Virus record (IMG/VR): IMGVR_UViG_3300030104_001004
Coordinates: 5,979 to 56,878 of that record
Direction: 5' to 3' (one strand)
Length of the DNA stretch: 50,900 nt
Source of the DNA: a virus
Numbering within the stretch: the stretch's first letter is position 1; each line of letters starts with the position of its first letter. The notes under the pieces were generated by a model. It was not told the DNA's origin, did not search any database, and worked only from the letters and a program-made list of their open reading frames with translations. This document shows positions 24,397 through 32,951 of the stretch, in pieces. A program made the translations under genes and the position numbers.

Positions 24397-26145
24397 ATGT
24401 TAGATGCAATATTTGGTAGAACTAAAACAAGCCCTACATCAACTGTAAGAACAGTCTCAAAGTTACCTGAAGAGATTGCACCTTATGTAAAAGAGGTCTT
24501 AAAAGAAGCTCAAGAGCAATATGCTCAAGATATTAAAGATCCCTATTTACCATATACAGGAGAAACTATTGCTCCTCGTGATCAATTAGAACTTGATGCT
24601 ATTGAAAGACAAAAAGGTTTAGTTGGTATACAAGATCCTAGAAGAAAAGAAGCTGAAGAAATAGTAAGAGGATTACCTACTGAGTTTACAGCAGAGACTG
24701 CTCAAAAATTTATGAGTCCTTACCAACAAGCAGTGGTTGATCTTGATAAACAAAAATCTATGGAGGACTTTGAACAGAGAATATTACCAACATTTGAAAA
24801 ACAAGCAATAGATGCTGGAGGATTGTCTGGTCTTGGTAGTCGTGCTGGTGTACAAGCTGCATTATTAGGTGACGCACAGGCTGAACGTCTTGGAAACATA
24901 CAGACTAGAGGATCACAAAAAGCTTATGAAGATGCATTAAGACAGTTTACTTTAGCAGGTGAGCTTGGTAGACAAAGGGCTGCTGATTTACAAAAATTTG
25001 GTTTAGATGAATTTAATGTAGGTGTAACTGAGGCTGGTATTTTAGAAAGATTAGGTCAGGCTGAAAGAGTAGAAGATCAAAAATTATTAGATAAAGATTT
25101 TTCTGACTTTTTAGAAGAAAAAGAATTTCCTAAACAAGCTCTTGCTCAATACTCTAGTTTTGTTTATGGTAATCCATTTTTAAGAAAACCTGATACAACA
25201 CAAACCACTACTGGTCCAGCAGGATCTAGGTTTGGTCAGTTACTTGGTGCTGGTCTTACTGGACTACAACTATATGGATTAGGCGGTGGTGGTACTAAAG
25301 ATGGATTTGGACTTCCTACTTTAGCAAAAAATGCTAGTAAATTTGCTATTGGTGCAACAGGTGGTAATGTAGGTGGATTAGTTAGATTGCCTGTAGTTAG
25401 AAAATTTCTAGGTGGTGGTAATTTATCTCAACTTATAAATAGACAAAAACAACTTATAGATGAACAAGGATTAGAAGATGAGATGGCAGGAGGAGGTTCT
25501 GCACCTATACAAAATGTATTGTATAATCAAAAACAAACAAACACTTTTGATCTTGGTTTAGGATCTCTAATTGAAACTGCAAAAGCACAAAAAGAAGCTA
25601 TAGCTAAAGGAAAAAAGGTTAGAGAAGCGGCTATTAAAAAACAAAAAGAAGAAATTTTAGCAGCTAAAAGAGCAGAAGCATTTGATGCTGCAAGAAAAGC
25701 AGCTTTAGAGACAGGAGGAATCCTACCAACTCTTGATGCATTTTTAGGTAAATCAATAAAAGGAAAAGCAGCAGCCGATGTTGTTATTTCTGAGAAAGAA
25801 GAAGCAGCAGCTAAACAAGATGTTGCTGACACAACAACAGCAATAACAACTCAATCAGCTTTATTACAAGCTAGAGCAGAGTTAGCTAAAGCTCGTAGAA
25901 AAGGATTACTAGATGCTAAAGATGCAGCAAAAATAATAAAAGATTTAGAACCAATTTTAGCTCAGGGTGGTGAAAAGGCATTAGAAGCATTTGCTAAAAA
26001 ATATCCTCAAATGTACTCAATATTAAAACCTCTTATTCAAAATAGACTAGGTCTTTCTGGCATGAGCAGAATTGGTGGTAGCCCACAATCAGTAAAAAAT
26101 TTAGTGCCTAAAGTAACAGTTAAACAATCATCACCTAAAGATTAG
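24397..26145 (+). CDS. Putative internal virion / DNA ejection protein, 582 aa
   Basis: The N-terminal 230 residues are long helices (YVKEVLKEAQEQYAQDIKDP, MSPYQQAVVDLDKQKSMED, DEFNVGVTEAGILERLGQAE) with the pattern seen in phage proteins that are packaged and ejected. A glycine-rich hydrophobic segment follows (about residues 275-345, GAGLTGLQLYGLGGGGTKDG), then charged coiled coils rich in A, K and E. The combination of helices and one membrane-prone segment resembles ejection proteins of T7 and P22. No enzyme motif is visible. The assignment is from architecture and position. Confidence 0.7.
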   Translation: MLDAIFGRTKTSPTSTVRTVSKLPEEIAPYVKEVLKEAQEQYAQDIKDPYLPYTGETIAPRDQLELDAIERQKGLVGIQDPRRKEAEEIVRGLPTEFTAETAQKFMSPYQQAVVDLDKQKSMEDFEQRILPTFEKQAIDAGGLSGLGSRAGVQAALLGDAQAERLGNIQTRGSQKAYEDALRQFTLAGELGRQRAADLQKFGLDEFNVGVTEAGILERLGQAERVEDQKLLDKDFSDFLEEKEFPKQALAQYSSFVYGNPFLRKPDTTQTTTGPAGSRFGQLLGAGLTGLQLYGLGGGGTKDGFGLPTLAKNASKFAIGATGGNVGGLVRLPVVRKFLGGGNLSQLINRQKQLIDEQGLEDEMAGGGSAPIQNVLYNQKQTNTFDLGLGSLIETAKAQKEAIAKGKKVREAAIKKQKEEILAAKRAEAFDAARKAALETGGILPTLDAFLGKSIKGKAAADVVISEKEEAAAKQDVADTTTAITTQSALLQARAELAKARRKGLLDAKDAAKIIKDLEPILAQGGEKALEAFAKKYPQMYSILKPLIQNRLGLSGMSRIGGSPQSVKNLVPKVTVKQSSPKD

Positions 26146-26168
26146 TCTAATTAATAAGGTATATTATA

Positions 26169-29100
26169 ATGTCTGAACCTAAAATAACTTATGATGGGTT
26201 ATTAGAAAATAAAGATTTTATTGATTCTACATATCATGTCTTACAAGGATTAGGAGAAAATGTTGCTTATGATCCTAAAGATATTCTAGATACTTTCTTA
26301 ACTAAGAAAAGATATTTTGATACTAATATACTTTCTACGTATAACACTGGTCAAGATATGAAAGATCTAGATGAAGATCGTAAACAATTATTAAGATATT
26401 CTCTAGAACAAGTAGAACAAATGCCAACTCTCTTTGAGGAAGGTGGAGCACCAGCAGGTTCTGCTTTAGCAGATTATCTATTAGCTGGTGCAACTGATCC
26501 CACTAACCTTGTAGCAGCTATTGCTTCAGCCTTTACATTAGGTTCTGGAGGTGCTGCTGTTATGGGAGCAAAAGAGTTAGCAAAACAAGGAGTTAGGTCA
26601 GCACTTAAATCTAGAGTAAAAGCTCTTACAACTAAACCTGTTCAATACAGTTTAGCTGTTGAAGGAGGTATTTCAGGAACAGGTGGTGCTGCTCAAAGTA
26701 TTATTGCTCAAGATGTTGAAAAAGATATAGGCTTAGAAAGAGATTCTATTTTAGATATAGGTGGTATAGATTTTGGTCGTGCTGCCTTACAAGGTTTAGC
26801 AGAGGGACTTATATCTCCTGCTGTTGGTGTGACAGGTAGTTTAGCAATAGGTGGTGTTAAAGATTCAGTTGGTAAACTTATTGATAATAGTGAAGCTGCT
26901 AAGACTGCATCAAATTTTTTAGCTAGAAACTTTTTACCTACTGCCAATCTTAAAGACTCAACTAGACGTTTAGCTGAAAGAAGAACTGGTGAGATTAAAC
27001 CATTCTCAGATAGAGCCTCTGAAATACAGGAACAATTTACTAAAGCATCTGAAAAAGAAAGTGTTGATGTTGATATTCAAAATAGAGCTTTAGAAAATGA
27101 TGCTGAAGCATTAGATATATTAAGAACAAATGCACCTGAGACTTATCAACAGGTTACAAACTTTAGAAGTCTTATAGATGAGACAACTAAGTATGCCTCT
27201 GAATCTAAATTACCAAATAAAGTTAGAGAAAAAATATTTGGAGATAATTCTAACTATGCTCGTAACGTAGCTGATTCATACTTTGCACTAACAAGAGAAC
27301 CTTTTAAAAAGTTTTTAGAAAAGAATCCTAATATAATTGAAGATTATAAAGCAACAGTTATCTTAAATAAGGATAAAGATACATACAAAAGTATTGCTGA
27401 TAAAATATTAGATAAAGATGGTAATATAGCTATGTCTGAAGAGGCAACTAATAAAATATTACTAGATAAAATAAAAGAATTATATACACCCTCTAGAGCA
27501 AAAAGAACATTAAAAGGTCCATATGAAAAAAAAGCACCAGAGGGTGATATACCTGATTCGGTAAAGACAATAATTGGTTATAATAATACTCCAGCTTTTC
27601 GTATATTAGATAGTGTAAATGGTATAACAGAAGCAGCCTCTAAAACAAATCTAGCTTCAGACATAGGTGCTGATGCACTTAATAAAAATTTAGGTGTACG
27701 TGCTAAAAGTGCAGGAGAAGCTTTTCAAAAATTTGATGGTAAAGAAGTTGTACGTCTTATAGATAGTTCTAGTTCTAAACCCGGTAAAAAAGCAACATCT
27801 GTTTTTCAATTACCTAGAGATTTTATTGAAAAAGATTTAAAAGATATTTATATAGAAAAAGATCATGCTAGTAAATTAAAAGAATTATTTGATGATAATC
27901 CATTTTTAAAAGATCGGTATAATAAAAATACTGCTTTTGGAGCAGCCTATAGAACTTTTCTAGGAACACAAGCTTTTGCTAAAGCAGGTAAAACTGTTTA
28001 TAGTCCTTTAGCTCAAGCAAGAAACTTTCTTGGAGCAATGGGATATGCTGCCTCTAGTGGTAATATTAAAGGCATATATGATGGTATTAATTTAACTAAT
28101 AAAGAAAAATCAGAAAAATTTGTAAAAGAGTGGACTGAGTTTCAACAACAAGGTTTACAAGGTTCTAATATTGATTTAAATCAAGCAGTAAACAGAATAC
28201 AGGATATTGCAGATACTACAGGTGATAGAAGTATAGCTTCTAAATTATTGTTCTTAGGTAAACCCGGAAAAAAAGCAAGAGAAATTTATCAAGCTAACGA
28301 TGATATATTTAAGTTTGGAGTCTATAAAAATGAAAAAATAAAAGAAGATAAAATATTTGATGCATTTACACCTGAAAAACAAAATGAATTACTGACAAAC
28401 TTTAAACGTGAATATAATATAGATGGGCCAGTAACAAAAGAAGATTATATTAAAGAAAGAGCAGCAATAAGAACAGCAAACTTAACTCCTATATATGATC
28501 GTATTCCTATAATATTAGAAAAAATAAGAGCATTGCCTATTATTGGTACGTTTACTGCGTATCCAGCAGAGCGTTTAAGAAACACTTATCAGTTATTTAA
28601 AACTGCTGCTGATGATTTAAACTTAGGATTTGAAACAAATAACAAAGAGTTACAAAAATCTGCGGCAGCAAGATTACTACAATTTAATGCAGCCCAAGGA
28701 GCAGTGTATAGTGCTGCTTTAGGTTTTAATGAACTATTTGGAACATCTGAAGTATTAGAAAATTTAAGACAATACATACTACCAGAGTATCAAAGAGATA
28801 ATGCTATTGTTGTAACTAGAGTAGATAAAGATGGTAATCCTTATATAAGAGATTTAAGTTATCTTAATGCAGATTCTCATCTAGCTAGTCTTGTAGCTCC
28901 TTTTATATTAAAAGCATCTAGAGGAGAAGATGTATCTAAAGATTTAGATAAAGCAATGCTTGATGCTGGAATAAAACTTCTTGATCCTTTTGTTAGTCAA
29001 TCACTTGCATTAGATGGAGCACAAGGTTTATTAGGTTATATAAAAACTGGTGATGTAGATCTTTTACGTACTACTGTAAAAGCTATTGAACCCGGATTTA

Positions 29101-29792
29101 TAAAACTTGCAAGAGATATGGTTATAGATTCTGGTGCATTAGATAATAAAGATAGTTCTCTTTATGATATAGATAAGTTTTTAAATCCTCGATACTATGG
29201 AGAAACTCCTCAAAGAGCAGAAGGTATTGTTGATCTTTTAGATATGAATGGTATTGCATTACCCGGACTTAAAGAAGAGAAAATAGATTTAACTAAAGCC
29301 ACTGGTTTTGCATTAAGACAATTAAGTAATAATGCTAATAGTAATTGGTCTGATTTTAATAGAGGTTTAAAAAATAAATTAAATGATCCAACCGCAGTTT
29401 ATGATTTAGCTCCTATCTTAAAAGATTATGATGAAGCTCAAAAAGATCAGTATGCTTTTCAACAAGGTCTTTCTAAATTATATACTGATCTTAGATATTT
29501 TTTACCTAAAGGTAAAGCTTTAAGATTATTTAATAATAATATTGATTTAGGTAGAGCAATACCTTCTAAAAAAGAATTAGGTTCAATATTTAGTGGTAGA
29601 TATGCTATAAAACAAATAAGTCAAGATTCAAAATATTTTGGAGATTTATTAAATAATCTTAGAAATAAAACTAATAGAAATTTTTCTGGAGAAATAAATA
29701 CTTTAAGAAGAAGTTTATTAGATGTAGAAAAATTTTATCGTGGTAGAGATTTAAGATTAGATCCACCTGATTTAATAATTGGAGAAGAGTAA
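26169..29792 (+). CDS. Very large putative internal virion / ejection protein, 1207 aa
   Basis: The largest gene here. Residues about 95-140 and 200-250 are glycine/alanine-rich and hydrophobic (GATDPTNLVAAIASAFTLGS and ISPAVGVTGSLAIGG), while the rest is long, charged and helical with conserved-looking blocks (FTAYPAERLRNTYQLFKTAA, RRLAERRTGEIKPFSDRASE, RAAIRTANLTPIYDRIPIIL). T7 gp15/gp16 and the largest P22-like internal proteins share this size and style. No lytic transglycosylase motif was found by eye. It lies directly before the lysis genes, overlapping the next ATG by one base. Confidence 0.72.
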   Translation: MSEPKITYDGLLENKDFIDSTYHVLQGLGENVAYDPKDILDTFLTKKRYFDTNILSTYNTGQDMKDLDEDRKQLLRYSLEQVEQMPTLFEEGGAPAGSALADYLLAGATDPTNLVAAIASAFTLGSGGAAVMGAKELAKQGVRSALKSRVKALTTKPVQYSLAVEGGISGTGGAAQSIIAQDVEKDIGLERDSILDIGGIDFGRAALQGLAEGLISPAVGVTGSLAIGGVKDSVGKLIDNSEAAKTASNFLARNFLPTANLKDSTRRLAERRTGEIKPFSDRASEIQEQFTKASEKESVDVDIQNRALENDAEALDILRTNAPETYQQVTNFRSLIDETTKYASESKLPNKVREKIFGDNSNYARNVADSYFALTREPFKKFLEKNPNIIEDYKATVILNKDKDTYKSIADKILDKDGNIAMSEEATNKILLDKIKELYTPSRAKRTLKGPYEKKAPEGDIPDSVKTIIGYNNTPAFRILDSVNGITEAASKTNLASDIGADALNKNLGVRAKSAGEAFQKFDGKEVVRLIDSSSSKPGKKATSVFQLPRDFIEKDLKDIYIEKDHASKLKELFDDNPFLKDRYNKNTAFGAAYRTFLGTQAFAKAGKTVYSPLAQARNFLGAMGYAASSGNIKGIYDGINLTNKEKSEKFVKEWTEFQQQGLQGSNIDLNQAVNRIQDIADTTGDRSIASKLLFLGKPGKKAREIYQANDDIFKFGVYKNEKIKEDKIFDAFTPEKQNELLTNFKREYNIDGPVTKEDYIKERAAIRTANLTPIYDRIPIILEKIRALPIIGTFTAYPAERLRNTYQLFKTAADDLNLGFETNNKELQKSAAARLLQFNAAQGAVYSAALGFNELFGTSEVLENLRQYILPEYQRDNAIVVTRVDKDGNPYIRDLSYLNADSHLASLVAPFILKASRGEDVSKDLDKAMLDAGIKLLDPFVSQSLALDGAQGLLGYIKTGDVDLLRTTVKAIEPGFIKLARDMVIDSGALDNKDSSLYDIDKFLNPRYYGETPQRAEGIVDLLDMNGIALPGLKEEKIDLTKATGFALRQLSNNANSNWSDFNRGLKNKLNDPTAVYDLAPILKDYDEAQKDQYAFQQGLSKLYTDLRYFLPKGKALRLFNNNIDLGRAIPSKKELGSIFSGRYAIKQISQDSKYFGDLLNNLRNKTNRNFSGEINTLRRSLLDVEKFYRGRDLRLDPPDLIIGEE

Positions 29793-30037
29793 TGCCAGAG
29801 AGTGCAATGATATGGAATCTTATACTTAGTGGCTTTGCTGGTGCTGTAGTATGGTGGATACGTGGTGTTAATACAAAACTAGATGATGCACGTATATTAA
29901 TTAGTAAGACTAGAGAAGAGTTTGCTAAAGAATATGCACGTAGAGATGATGTAGAACGAGACATGGAAAAACTAATGGATCGTTTTGATAAGTTAGAAAA
30001 TAAATTAGATAATATGATAGAAAGGATGAGCAAATAA
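29792..30037 (+). CDS. Small membrane protein with coiled coil, lysis candidate, 81 aa
   Basis: One transmembrane helix near the N-terminus (IWNLILSGFAGAVVWWI, about residues 7-23) followed by a basic then strongly charged coiled coil (SKTREEFAKEYARRDDVERD, MEKLMDRFDKLENKLDNMIE). It starts in the stop codon of the previous gene and sits immediately before the M15 endolysin gene. That location and topology fit a holin partner, XhlA-like or spanin-like protein, although XhlA itself has the reverse order. Specific class is uncertain. Confidence 0.65.
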   Translation: MPESAMIWNLILSGFAGAVVWWIRGVNTKLDDARILISKTREEFAKEYARRDDVERDMEKLMDRFDKLENKLDNMIERMSK

Positions 30038-30038
30038 T

Positions 30039-30425
30039 ATGTCAACACATTGGGTTTACTTTACAAAAAAAGAAATGAGATGTAAAGGTACAGATGAATG
30101 TGAGATGGATGAAAAATTTATGGAGAAACTAGAGTGTCTTCGTGAATGTTATAATAGACCAATGGTTATTACGTCAGGATATAGAAGTCAAGCACATAAT
30201 AGTGCAATAGGTGGCTCTCCTAATTCAGCACATGTACAAGGTCGTGCAGTAGATGTAGCTGTAGTAGGATCAGATGCATACGATCTTATTAAACTAGCAA
30301 TAGAGCATGGCTTTACAGGTATAGGTATAGCTCAAAGAGGAGCATACAATAAAAGATTTATTCATATAGATGATCTAGATGATTCAGATCGTACACCTAG
30401 ACCTACGGTATGGAGCTATAAGTAA
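30039..30425 (+). CDS. Peptidase M15-family endolysin
   Basis: A zinc-dependent peptidoglycan peptidase (D-Ala-D-Ala carboxypeptidase or L-Ala-D-Glu peptidase like) that would degrade the host wall for release. Key residues are visible in order: R49 in SGYRSQAHN, H65 in SAHVQGRAVDVAV with D72, and H109 in FIHIDDL, matching the HxxxxxxD...H zinc-site pattern of the M15_3 group. The length of 128 aa fits a single-domain lysin with no signal peptide, so a holin is needed. It is flanked by small membrane-protein genes. Confidence 0.93.
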   Translation: MSTHWVYFTKKEMRCKGTDECEMDEKFMEKLECLRECYNRPMVITSGYRSQAHNSAIGGSPNSAHVQGRAVDVAVVGSDAYDLIKLAIEHGFTGIGIAQRGAYNKRFIHIDDLDDSDRTPRPTVWSYK

Positions 30426-30655
30426 TGACTGAACCTGTATATTCTACACCTATGTCTGGTAGTGTAGCTCCAATAGAGACATATGTTAGATATACTATTA
30501 ATAAAGGTGGTGGTGATATAACACATGTCACTCGTGAGTATGAAATGAATGGACCAGTTACTAAAGTATCTGAGTCTTCATTTACAATATACGATAGATA
30601 TGGACAATTAGTAGAAATAAATAAGGACAGTAGTACGGTAGAAATTTTAGCATAG
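30425..30655 (+). CDS. Small unknown lysis-region protein, 76 aa
   Basis: The ATG follows the endolysin stop at 30423-30425 in an overlapping TAATG. A beta-strand-rich, polar protein (ETYVRYTINKGGGDITHVTR, SSFTIYDRYGQLVEINKDSS) with no signal peptide or membrane helix. It has no recognised family. The coupling suggests co-expression with the endolysin. Confidence 0.7.
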   Translation: MTEPVYSTPMSGSVAPIETYVRYTINKGGGDITHVTREYEMNGPVTKVSESSFTIYDRYGQLVEINKDSSTVEILA

Positions 30656-30666
30656 AGGGGGCAAAG

Positions 30667-31134
30667 GTGGTAGATCCAGTAACTATAATTAGTGGTATAG
30701 CTCTTGCCAATAAAGCATTTAAAGAAGTTAAACAACTTCTAGAAAATGGTAGATCTGTTAATGATTGTGCAAAACAATTAACTGATTGGGCCACAGGATG
30801 TTCACAAGTACATGAAGAGAATAATAAACAGAAACTTATGGGTAGTAGTACATCAGCATCTGCTATGGAAAGACTTATAAGTGTACAGAAAATTCAAAAA
30901 CAGAGAGAAGAACTGAGAGAGTTTCTACAATTATATGGAACTCCGGGTAGTTGGAATTTATTTCTTCAGTATGAAAGAGAAGCAAGATTAGAATTAAAAA
31001 AAGCAAAAGAAGACATGGCAAAAAAACGTGCTAATAGGTTGAATAAAATGAAAAATATATTTGTAGTATTTTTAGCTTTTATGTTCTTTGCTTTATTAGC
31101 AGCAATAGGAGCACTTATTTATCTTAATATATAA
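30667..31134 (+). CDS. C-terminally membrane-anchored protein, 155 aa
   Basis: Starts with GTG at 30667, preceded by a G-rich AGAGGGGGCAAAG site. The body is helical (VDPVTIISGIALANKAFKEV, VQKIQKQREELREFLQLYGT, ELKKAKEDMAKKRANRLNKM) and residues about 128-155 form a strong transmembrane helix (IFVVFLAFMFFALLAAIGAL). Similar DPVTI proteins are common in marine podoviruses near lysis genes. A role in lysis, for example as a spanin-like or holin accessory, is possible but unproved. Confidence 0.75.
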   Translation: MVDPVTIISGIALANKAFKEVKQLLENGRSVNDCAKQLTDWATGCSQVHEENNKQKLMGSSTSASAMERLISVQKIQKQREELREFLQLYGTPGSWNLFLQYEREARLELKKAKEDMAKKRANRLNKMKNIFVVFLAFMFFALLAAIGALIYLNI

Positions 31135-31143
31135 GGAGTAACA

Positions 31144-31404
31144 ATGGTGGGTGAGATGATGTATGAAGAAGATAAAAAAGATATGATACCAGATAAATCT
31201 GTATATCAAACAAATAGAAGACGTATGGCTTGGTTAGTTATGGGAATGTTGTTTGCTATGACTGTATGTATTGTAGCTGATCCAGATCGTTATGGTAATA
31301 ACAATGTCATGGAGATGGCTTATCTAGCTTTGTCAGGTTTGATTGCAGCTTACTTTGGTGCTGCTGCTTATCAGGCAGGTAAGTTAGGACGAAATCCACG
31401 TTAA
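31144..31404 (+). CDS. Two-helix membrane protein, class II holin candidate, 86 aa
   Basis: Preceded by AAGGAGTAACA. Charged N-terminus (EEDKKDMIPDKSVYQTNRRR) then two transmembrane helices (AWLVMGMLFAMTVCIVAD at about 29-46 and MAYLALSGLIAAYFGAAAYQ at about 57-76) joined by a short loop, and a basic tail GKLGRNPR. Size, two helices and the position after the endolysin match class II holins. A different holin-type protein is at 32533-32940 on the other strand, so which one sets the lysis time is unclear. Confidence 0.7.
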   Translation: MVGEMMYEEDKKDMIPDKSVYQTNRRRMAWLVMGMLFAMTVCIVADPDRYGNNNVMEMAYLALSGLIAAYFGAAAYQAGKLGRNPR

Positions 31405-31462
31405 GGGGGTATAGCTGCTCATACAGAGCAATCTATGTGTTTGTGGTAGTTTAGTATACTAG
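31405..31462 (+). other. Structured non-coding RNA segment before the terminator
   Basis: No gene fits the stretch 31405-31566 between the convergent arms. This part starts with GGGGG (31405-31409), then a perfect 5-base stem TGCTC-ATACA-GAGCA (31416-31430) and the palindrome TAGTATACTA (31451-31460). Its start, GGGGTATAGCTGCTCATACA, looks like a diverged copy of GGGGTTAGATGGCTACTCAG in the following terminator. A tRNA was considered and rejected (no T-arm). The span 31508-31566 holds nothing I can identify. Confidence 0.4.
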
Positions 31463-31507
31463 AGGGGTTAGATGGCTACTCAGAGGCCAATACAGCCCCT
31501 TTTTTTT
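31463..31507 (+). terminator. Intrinsic terminator of the rightward arm
   Basis: AGGGG (31463-31467) pairs with CCCCT (31496-31500), enclosing an inner TGGC/GCCA stem (31473-31476 with 31486-31489), and is followed by eight Ts ending at 31507. It lies 59 bases after the last virion-arm gene and before the end of the oppositely transcribed terS, so it ends rightward transcription. It has no T tract on the other strand, so it does not clearly stop leftward transcripts. Confidence 0.78.
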
Positions 31508-31566
31508 CAGAATAGTGTAGTGCAATCTTCTTACATGTAGTAATTATAATTATATTACCATTTAAA

Positions 31567-32031
31567 TCATATACTTTCCATTTCTTCAGCATGTTCTTCA
31601 TCTTGCCCCTCAAATATATTATTAGCAAAGTCACACTTCTCTAATAAATTAATAACTTTTTCCTCTCCTAATGTATTAAGACAACCTACTATGGCTGTTT
31701 CTAATGTATCTTTATCTAAACCAGTATTAATATCACTACCAGCACCACGTATTCTAGATAATAATTCTAGAGCTTTGAGTGCGCTATTAGAGTGACCGTT
31801 GTTCTTTGCAAACTCATATTGTTTTTCTAATTCATTTATAACATCTACATCTGTTTCAAGTTGCTGTTCTAGTTCATGTACTCTATCAACAACTTCTTGA
31901 TTCTGCATAAGACGGTAGCCTTGATTAGCTGCTGATTCAGGAGCATAGCCAGCATTCTTTGCAGCCTCTGTGGCATTACGATGTAGTATGTATGACTGTG
32001 CAAACTTTTCTTGTTTTTCATTAAGAGCCAT
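31567..32031 (-). CDS. terS: Terminase small subunit
   Basis: 154 aa. The N-terminal MALNEKQEKFAQSYILHRNA TEAAKNAGYAPESAANQGYR is a textbook terminase-2 helix-turn-helix region that recognises the packaging site, followed by coiled coils (NQEVVDRVHELEQQLETDVD and INELEKQYEFAKNNGH) for ring assembly and an acidic tail. AGGAG seven bases upstream gives the start, and the ATG overlaps the previous stop as TAATG. It is unusual that it lies on the opposite strand and far from the large subunit at 280-1818, at the very end of the leftward operon. Confidence 0.88.
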   Translation of the reverse strand: MALNEKQEKFAQSYILHRNATEAAKNAGYAPESAANQGYRLMQNQEVVDRVHELEQQLETDVDVINELEKQYEFAKNNGHSNSALKALELLSRIRGAGSDINTGLDKDTLETAIVGCLNTLGEEKVINLLEKCDFANNIFEGQDEEHAEEMESI

Positions 32032-32372
32032 TATTTTTCTCCTACTGTCTCACGATCTATATCATCATGATCAAACTCAGCCCAATATAATTCAAGAGCT
32101 TCTCCATCTGATACAGCTTCAAACTGATGATACTCTCCCGGCCCTACTGTAGTCCACTCTCCTTCTTTAATAAATGTTTCATCTACAAGATCATAATTAT
32201 TTTTCCATACTCTAATAATTAATTCACCTTTAGTAACATAGAATCCATTCCACTTATACTTGTGTTTATGTTTACTACATTTACTACCTTCATTAAATTT
32301 TATATGATGAAATTCAAATACACCGTTCTTAAATATAGAACAAGTTTCACCCCAAACTTTTCCTGCCTTCAT
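32031..32372 (-). CDS. Cupin-fold small protein
   Basis: A single cupin beta-barrel of 113 aa: motif 1 has H35 and H37 in KCSKHKHKYKWNGFYVTKGE, but the usual glutamate position is replaced; motif 2 has PGEYHQF with H82. So a metal site of at least three histidines is plausible. Cupins act as dioxygenases, isomerases or sugar/metal binding proteins; no specific reaction can be read here. It is translationally coupled to terS (TAATG) and lies in the modification cassette that also contains sugar and methyl transferases, where a role in nucleotide-sugar chemistry is a guess. Confidence 0.78.
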   Translation of the reverse strand: MKAGKVWGETCSIFKNGVFEFHHIKFNEGSKCSKHKHKYKWNGFYVTKGELIIRVWKNNYDLVDETFIKEGEWTTVGPGEYHQFEAVSDGEALELYWAEFDHDDIDRETVGEK

Positions 32373-32497
32373 AATACTTTCTTTTCAATTATTTTTAGTG
32401 TTATATCTTTTCTTCGTTCAATAGAGTTATACAATTTTTCTATAGCTTCGTTATCATTGTTACCATGAACATGTACAACATAAGGCTTTTTATACAT
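32369..32497 (-). CDS. Tiny unknown protein, 42 aa (or 55 aa)
   Basis: ORF with MYKKPYVVHVHGNNDNEAIE KLYNSIERRKDITLKIIEKK before the stop. Its TGA overlaps the ATG of the cupin gene. A TTG at 32536 that overlaps the holin stop as TTGA would give 55 aa with coupled translation. Neither start has a strong ribosome site. It fills the only gap between the holin and cupin genes, which supports it being coding. Confidence 0.5.
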   Translation of the reverse strand: MYKKPYVVHVHGNNDNEAIEKLYNSIERRKDITLKIIEKKVL

Positions 32498-32532
32498 TTC
32501 AGCTTTAACTTCAATTAAATATTTTATTTTAT

Positions 32533-32940
32533 TCAATTAATTTTCATATTGTTTCTAGCTACACCCTTCCACTTTTCTGCTGTTCTCATACCACCAAGTC
32601 CTAGTAATGCAAGAACTAAACTTGTAAGCTCACCTGTTTCTAGTATAGGTAGTGTAACCATTGGATACCAAGTTAAAATAACCCATGATGCTATAGGTGC
32701 AAGTATAAACTGCCAACCAAGAGCAAATGCACAGATCCACATAATAGCAGGTCTAGCCCCTGAAACAAATATAGAGGGATGTTTAGCTTGTTCTATATTA
32801 GCTTGTGCTTGAGCAAGATCAAGACTAATCATTTGTTGTTTTAGTTCAGCATTTAATTTAGTCTTGAGATCTTTATCTTCTACAAACTTATCAAGAACTT
32901 TACCAGCTACACCTATAACACTGTCTGCTATTCCTAACAT
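32533..32940 (-). CDS. GTA-type three-TM holin
   Basis: 135 aa in the GTA_holin_3TM style: an N-terminal helix (SVIGVAGKVLDKFVEDKDLK), a conserved linker FVSGARPAIMWICAFALGW starting the first membrane helix, a second (FILAPIASWVILTWYPMV), then MVTLPILETGELTSLVLALL, GLGGMRTAEKWKGVAR. Typical of holins in alphaproteobacterial phages and gene transfer agents. It has AAGGAGTAACATA before the ATG. It is separate from the M15 endolysin and lies in the leftward arm near SET and glycosyltransferase genes. Confidence 0.85.
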   Translation of the reverse strand: MLGIADSVIGVAGKVLDKFVEDKDLKTKLNAELKQQMISLDLAQAQANIEQAKHPSIFVSGARPAIMWICAFALGWQFILAPIASWVILTWYPMVTLPILETGELTSLVLALLGLGGMRTAEKWKGVARNNMKIN

Positions 32941-32951
32941 TATGTTACTCC

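Noticed and set aside
23945-24409. Minus-strand ORFs over the 209-aa protein gene
   Set aside because: They run opposite to a well-supported gene with ribosome site and coupled neighbours.
31405-31503. A tRNA gene
   Set aside because: The ends AAGGGG/CCCCTT could pair and a D-arm-like stem exists, but there is no GTTC-type T-arm, no credible anticodon arm, and the length is about 100 bases.
32549-32812. Plus-strand ORF over the holin gene
   Set aside because: It is a shadow of the minus-strand holin, which has clear membrane helices and family motifs.
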